A program made the translations under genes and the position numbers. From NCBI GenBank assembly GCA_023387235.1, contig JAEWIJ010000185.1, positions 1 to 20,433 on the forward strand: 20,433 nt of DNA. Direction: 5' to 3'. The DNA is from Pseudomonadota bacterium. Lineage in GTDB: Bacteria; Pseudomonadota; Alphaproteobacteria; Rhizobiales; Hyphomicrobiaceae. This document shows positions 17,864-20,433 of this stretch, in pieces (position 1 is the stretch's first letter; every line of letters begins with the position of its first letter). Below the pieces are notes generated by a model, which worked only from the letters and a program-made list of their open reading frames with translations, had not been told where the DNA came from and did no database searches.

Positions 17864-17904
17864 AGCCGCCGGGGCCGTTCATGCTCCGGCGGTTTGTCTG
17901 TTTT
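17864..17904 (+). terminator. Terminator-like attenuator between binding-protein and permease genes
   Basis: CCGCCGG (17866-17872) and CCGGCGG (17886-17892) form a seven-base stem, extended to nine with a G-T and an A-T pair; the loop is 13 bases. TTTGTCTGTTTT follows at once, so this is the best intrinsic-terminator shape in the window, yet it lies inside an apparent operon. Partial read-through would set the expression ratio of the two genes. Confidence 0.55.
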
Positions 17905-17950
17905 CCGGATGCGCTCGCCGCGTCCGCAGCCTGCACGATAGGAGCGATTG

Positions 17951-20023
17951 ATGAGCCAGGAACAGGGGAGCGCTCCGTCGATTGCGGCGTCGGGCACGGC
18001 TGGCATGGACGACGACACGCGCAAGGCCGTCGAGAAGCTCATCGAGGAGGAGGAAGGCGCATTCAACCGCGTCGGCGGTTGGTTCGCGTACATGATCACG
18101 GGCATCGCCGTCGCCTCGACCCTGTTCCATCTCTACGCCGCCTACGAAATCGTCCCGACGCACATCCTGCGTCCGATGCACGTCGGCATCGTGCTGGTGC
18201 TGGTGTTTCTTCTCTTCCCCATCGCTGCCCGCTATCGCGACCAGATCCACTGGTGGGACTGGATCTTTGCCGCGGCCGGCGCGGGCACGGTGGGCTACAT
18301 CATCTATCAAGGTGCCGACTTCGGCGACTACGCGACCATGCCGACCCCCGTGCAGGTCTGGGTCGGCGTCGTGTTCATTGCCCTCGTGCTCGAGTCGGGG
18401 CGGCGGACGACCGGCATCATCATGCCGCTGGTCTCGATCGCATTCGTGCTCTACGCGCTGTACGGCCAGTATCTGCCGGCGCCGTGGACGCATCGCGGCT
18501 ACGAGGTCGATCGCCTCGTCGCGCACCTCTATATGACGCTCGAAGGCATCTTCGGCTCGGCCGTCGACGTGTCCTCGACGCTGATCATCCTGTTCACGAT
18601 CTTCGGCGCCATTCTGCAGGCTTCAGGCGCCGGGAAGTTCTTCATCGACTTCTCGTTCGCGGCCATGGGCGGACGGCGCAACTCGGCCGGCCGCGCGGTG
18701 GTGCTGTCGTCGTTCCTGATGGGAGGTCCGTCGGGCTCGGGCGTCGCGACCACGGTGACCATCGGCACGGTCGCGCATCCGATGCTCGCCAAGGCGGGCT
18801 ACGAGAAGAACGCGGCCGGCGGCCTGCTCGCAGCGGGCGGTCTCGGCGCGATCATTTCACCGCCGGTGCTCGGCGCCGCCGCCTTCCTCATCGCCGAATA
18901 CCTCAAGATCTCGTACATCGAGGTCATCTGGATGGCGCTCATTCCGACGCTGCTCTACTACTTCGGCATCTACGTGATGGTGGAGCTGGACGCGAAGAAG
19001 TACGGCGCCGGCGGCAGCGACCTCATGATCGAGAAGGGGGCGCTGTGGACGCTCACGCGGAACTATTGGTTCCACTTCTTCTCGCTGATCTCGATCGTCG
19101 TGTTCATGCTGATGGGTTTCTCGCCGGTGCTCTCGGTCTTCTGGGCGACCATCACCGCGATCGTGACCAGCTTCTTCCGCTGGGATTCGGCATTGTGGCC
19201 GAAGAAGCTCATCAAGGCGCTGGCTGACGGTACGACGGGCGTCCTCAACGTCGCGCCGACGTGCGCCGCCGCCGGCATCATTGTCGGCAGCGTCACGCTG
19301 ACGGGCCTCGCGCAGAAGTTCGCCGACATCATCATCACGTATGCCGGCGGCAGCCTGATCCTGACCGCGATCTATACCTCGCTGATCGTGTGGATCGTCG
19401 GTCTCGCGGTGCCGGTGACGGCGTCGTACATCCTTTGCGCGGTGATCGCGGCGCCGGCGCTGATCAAGCTCGGCGTGCCGGATTTCGCCGCGCATATGTT
19501 CATCTTCTACTACGCGGTGCTCTCGGAAGTGTCGCCGCCGACCGCGCTGTCGCCGTTCGCGGCTGCCGCCATCACCGGTGGCGATCCATACAAGACGACG
19601 CTGCAATCGTGGAAGTACACGATGCCGGCCTTCCTGGTGCCGTTCGTGTTCGTGCTCGATCCACTCGGCATCGGTCTGCTGTTGAAGCTTCCGGCCGATG
19701 CGACGTGGTTCGACATCGCCGAGATAGCGCTTCAGGTCGGGGCAGGCATCGCGGTGCTCGCGTTCGCGGCGCAGCGCCACTATCGCTTCCGCACCAACGC
19801 AGTGGAAACGGCTCTGTTCACTGCGTCCGGCATGCTGCTGGTACTTCCGACGGTCGTTGCTGCCGTCGTGAAGCCGCTGATCGGCATCGACCTCTCCGGC
19901 TACATTCCGCTGTTGCCGTCGCTCGGCGTTCACATCGGCTTCAATGTGGTGATCGCGGTCGCGCTGTTCCTCACGGCGCACGTCATGCAACGCGCGCGGG
20001 GACCGGAGCCGGTACCGGGCTGA
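17951..20023 (+). CDS. TRAP transporter fused permease (DctQ-DctM type), TAXI-associated
   Basis: The 690-residue protein is strongly hydrophobic throughout, with many predicted membrane segments. After an acidic N-terminus (about residues 1-40), the first four segments (about 43-160) correspond to the small DctQ-like subunit and the remainder to the large DctM-like subunit. LMGGPSGSGVATTVTIG and GGLGAIISPPVLGAAAFLIA are motifs of the TAXI-linked large subunit. It imports the ligand delivered by the binding protein encoded just upstream, driven by an ion gradient, usually sodium. The ATG at 17951 has AGGAG six bases upstream; the TTG three bases earlier is less likely. The C-terminus (after about residue 580) carries extra hydrophobic segments. 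It converges on the TrkH gene. Confidence 0.93.
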   Translation: MSQEQGSAPSIAASGTAGMDDDTRKAVEKLIEEEEGAFNRVGGWFAYMITGIAVASTLFHLYAAYEIVPTHILRPMHVGIVLVLVFLLFPIAARYRDQIHWWDWIFAAAGAGTVGYIIYQGADFGDYATMPTPVQVWVGVVFIALVLESGRRTTGIIMPLVSIAFVLYALYGQYLPAPWTHRGYEVDRLVAHLYMTLEGIFGSAVDVSSTLIILFTIFGAILQASGAGKFFIDFSFAAMGGRRNSAGRAVVLSSFLMGGPSGSGVATTVTIGTVAHPMLAKAGYEKNAAGGLLAAGGLGAIISPPVLGAAAFLIAEYLKISYIEVIWMALIPTLLYYFGIYVMVELDAKKYGAGGSDLMIEKGALWTLTRNYWFHFFSLISIVVFMLMGFSPVLSVFWATITAIVTSFFRWDSALWPKKLIKALADGTTGVLNVAPTCAAAGIIVGSVTLTGLAQKFADIIITYAGGSLILTAIYTSLIVWIVGLAVPVTASYILCAVIAAPALIKLGVPDFAAHMFIFYYAVLSEVSPPTALSPFAAAAITGGDPYKTTLQSWKYTMPAFLVPFVFVLDPLGIGLLLKLPADATWFDIAEIALQVGAGIAVLAFAAQRHYRFRTNAVETALFTASGMLLVLPTVVAAVVKPLIGIDLSGYIPLLPSLGVHIGFNVVIAVALFLTAHVMQRARGPEPVPG

Positions 20024-20039
20024 GGGATTCCACGAGATG

Positions 20040-20074
20040 CTGGCGGAGTGCGAGCGCACGCTCAGCTCCGCCAG
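20040..20074. terminator. Hairpin between TRAP permease and trkH, likely bidirectional terminator
   Basis: CTGGCGGAG (20040-20048) and CTCCGCCAG (20066-20074) form a nine-base stem, with a smaller GAGC-GCAC-GCTC hairpin inside. It starts 17 bases after the permease stop and covers the last four codons of the convergent trkH-like gene. No T run is present. Confidence 0.55.
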
Positions 20075-20433
20075 AACTCCGGCCGGAAGAGCACGAGCAC
20101 GGTGAACAGCTCGAGGCGGCCGAGCAGCATCGCGAACGACAGCACCCATTTCGCGCCCATGGGCAATGTCGCAAACGTGCCGGCTGGCCCGACGATGTCG
20201 CCGAGCCCAGGTCCGACATTCGAAACCGCGGTGGCGGCGCTCGATAGTGCGGTCAGCAGATCGAGCCCCATGGCTGCCAGCACGACTGTGAAGACGCCGA
20301 TCGTCGCCATGTAGAGCGCGAGAAAGGCGACCACCGAGAAAGGTACGTCCTCGGGCAAGCGACGGCCGTTGTACAGCAGCGTCACGATGCGGTTGGGGCT
20401 GATCAGATGCTGCAGGTGGGCGCGCGTCAGCAG
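20062..20433 (-). CDS. TrkH-type potassium uptake protein, C-terminal part (gene continues beyond window)
   Basis: The open frame runs from the window edge to TGA at 20062-20064, giving about 123 residues of the C-terminal end. SAATAVSNVGPGLGD is the fourth selectivity-filter region of the TrkH/KtrB family, and MLLGRLELFTVLVLFRPEFW is the characteristic ending. Upstream residues (HLISPNRIVTLLYNGRRLPE) match the loop before the final membrane pair. TrkH forms the channel-like membrane pore for potassium uptake and normally works with the cytosolic nucleotide-binding protein TrkA, which is not in view. The start and first three pore repeats lie outside the window. The gene converges on the TRAP permease gene. 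The family call is firm; TrkH versus close paralogues such as TrkG is not resolved. Confidence 0.92.
   Translation of the reverse strand: MLTRAHLQHLISPNRIVTLLYNGRRLPEDVPFSVVAFLALYMATIGVFTVVLAAMGLDLLTALSSAATAVSNVGPGLGDIVGPAGTFATLPMGAKWVLSFAMLLGRLELFTVLVLFRPEFWRS

Overview
The window looks like a chromosomal segment of a GC-rich alphaproteobacterium, most likely in Hyphomicrobiales (Rhizobiales). This rests on an IalB-type C-terminus, a Rhizobiales-like LeuD, the carB-greA order, promoter-like sequences of the TTGAC-N17-CTAT type, palindromic intergenic repeats and G/C-biased third codon positions. Genus cannot be fixed from sequence alone. No rRNA, tRNA, CRISPR array, transposase or phage gene was seen.

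Layout. Positions 1-140 hold the 3' end of an ialB-like gene, convergent with leuD (minus strand). The gap between them is a multi-hairpin element. A 392-base divergent region with a plausible promoter on each strand separates leuD from a four-gene plus-strand cluster (1327-7275): an inner-membrane-anchored OmpA protein with repeated BON-like modules, a 33-residue membrane protein absent from usual gene calls, a membrane-anchored protein with three helix-hairpin-helix-like repeats, and a secreted caspase-like protein ending in two copies of a cysteine-bearing domain. A minus-strand SRAP (YedK/HMCES) gene ends three bases from the caspase gene. Two related hairpin repeats in opposite orientation follow.

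Next is a tightly coupled operon (8256-11643) of an M20 metallopeptidase, an amidase-signature hydrolase and a small MESH1-like alarmone hydrolase, each pair joined by an ATGA overlap. A minus-strand pair, VOC protein then gamma-glutamylcyclotransferase-like protein, also overlaps by ATGA. After this come carB and greA, then a TAXI-type TRAP transporter (solute-binding protein, a terminator-like hairpin, fused permease). The window closes with the C-terminal part of a TrkH-type potassium transporter on the minus strand.

The core genes (leuD, carB, greA) are ordinary. The part most likely to be an undescribed system is the OmpA / mini-protein / helix-hairpin-helix / caspase cluster. Predicted topology places its parts on both sides of the inner membrane, and the two short membrane anchors share a motif. 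Its function is unknown; a role in envelope integrity or stress-triggered proteolysis is inference only.
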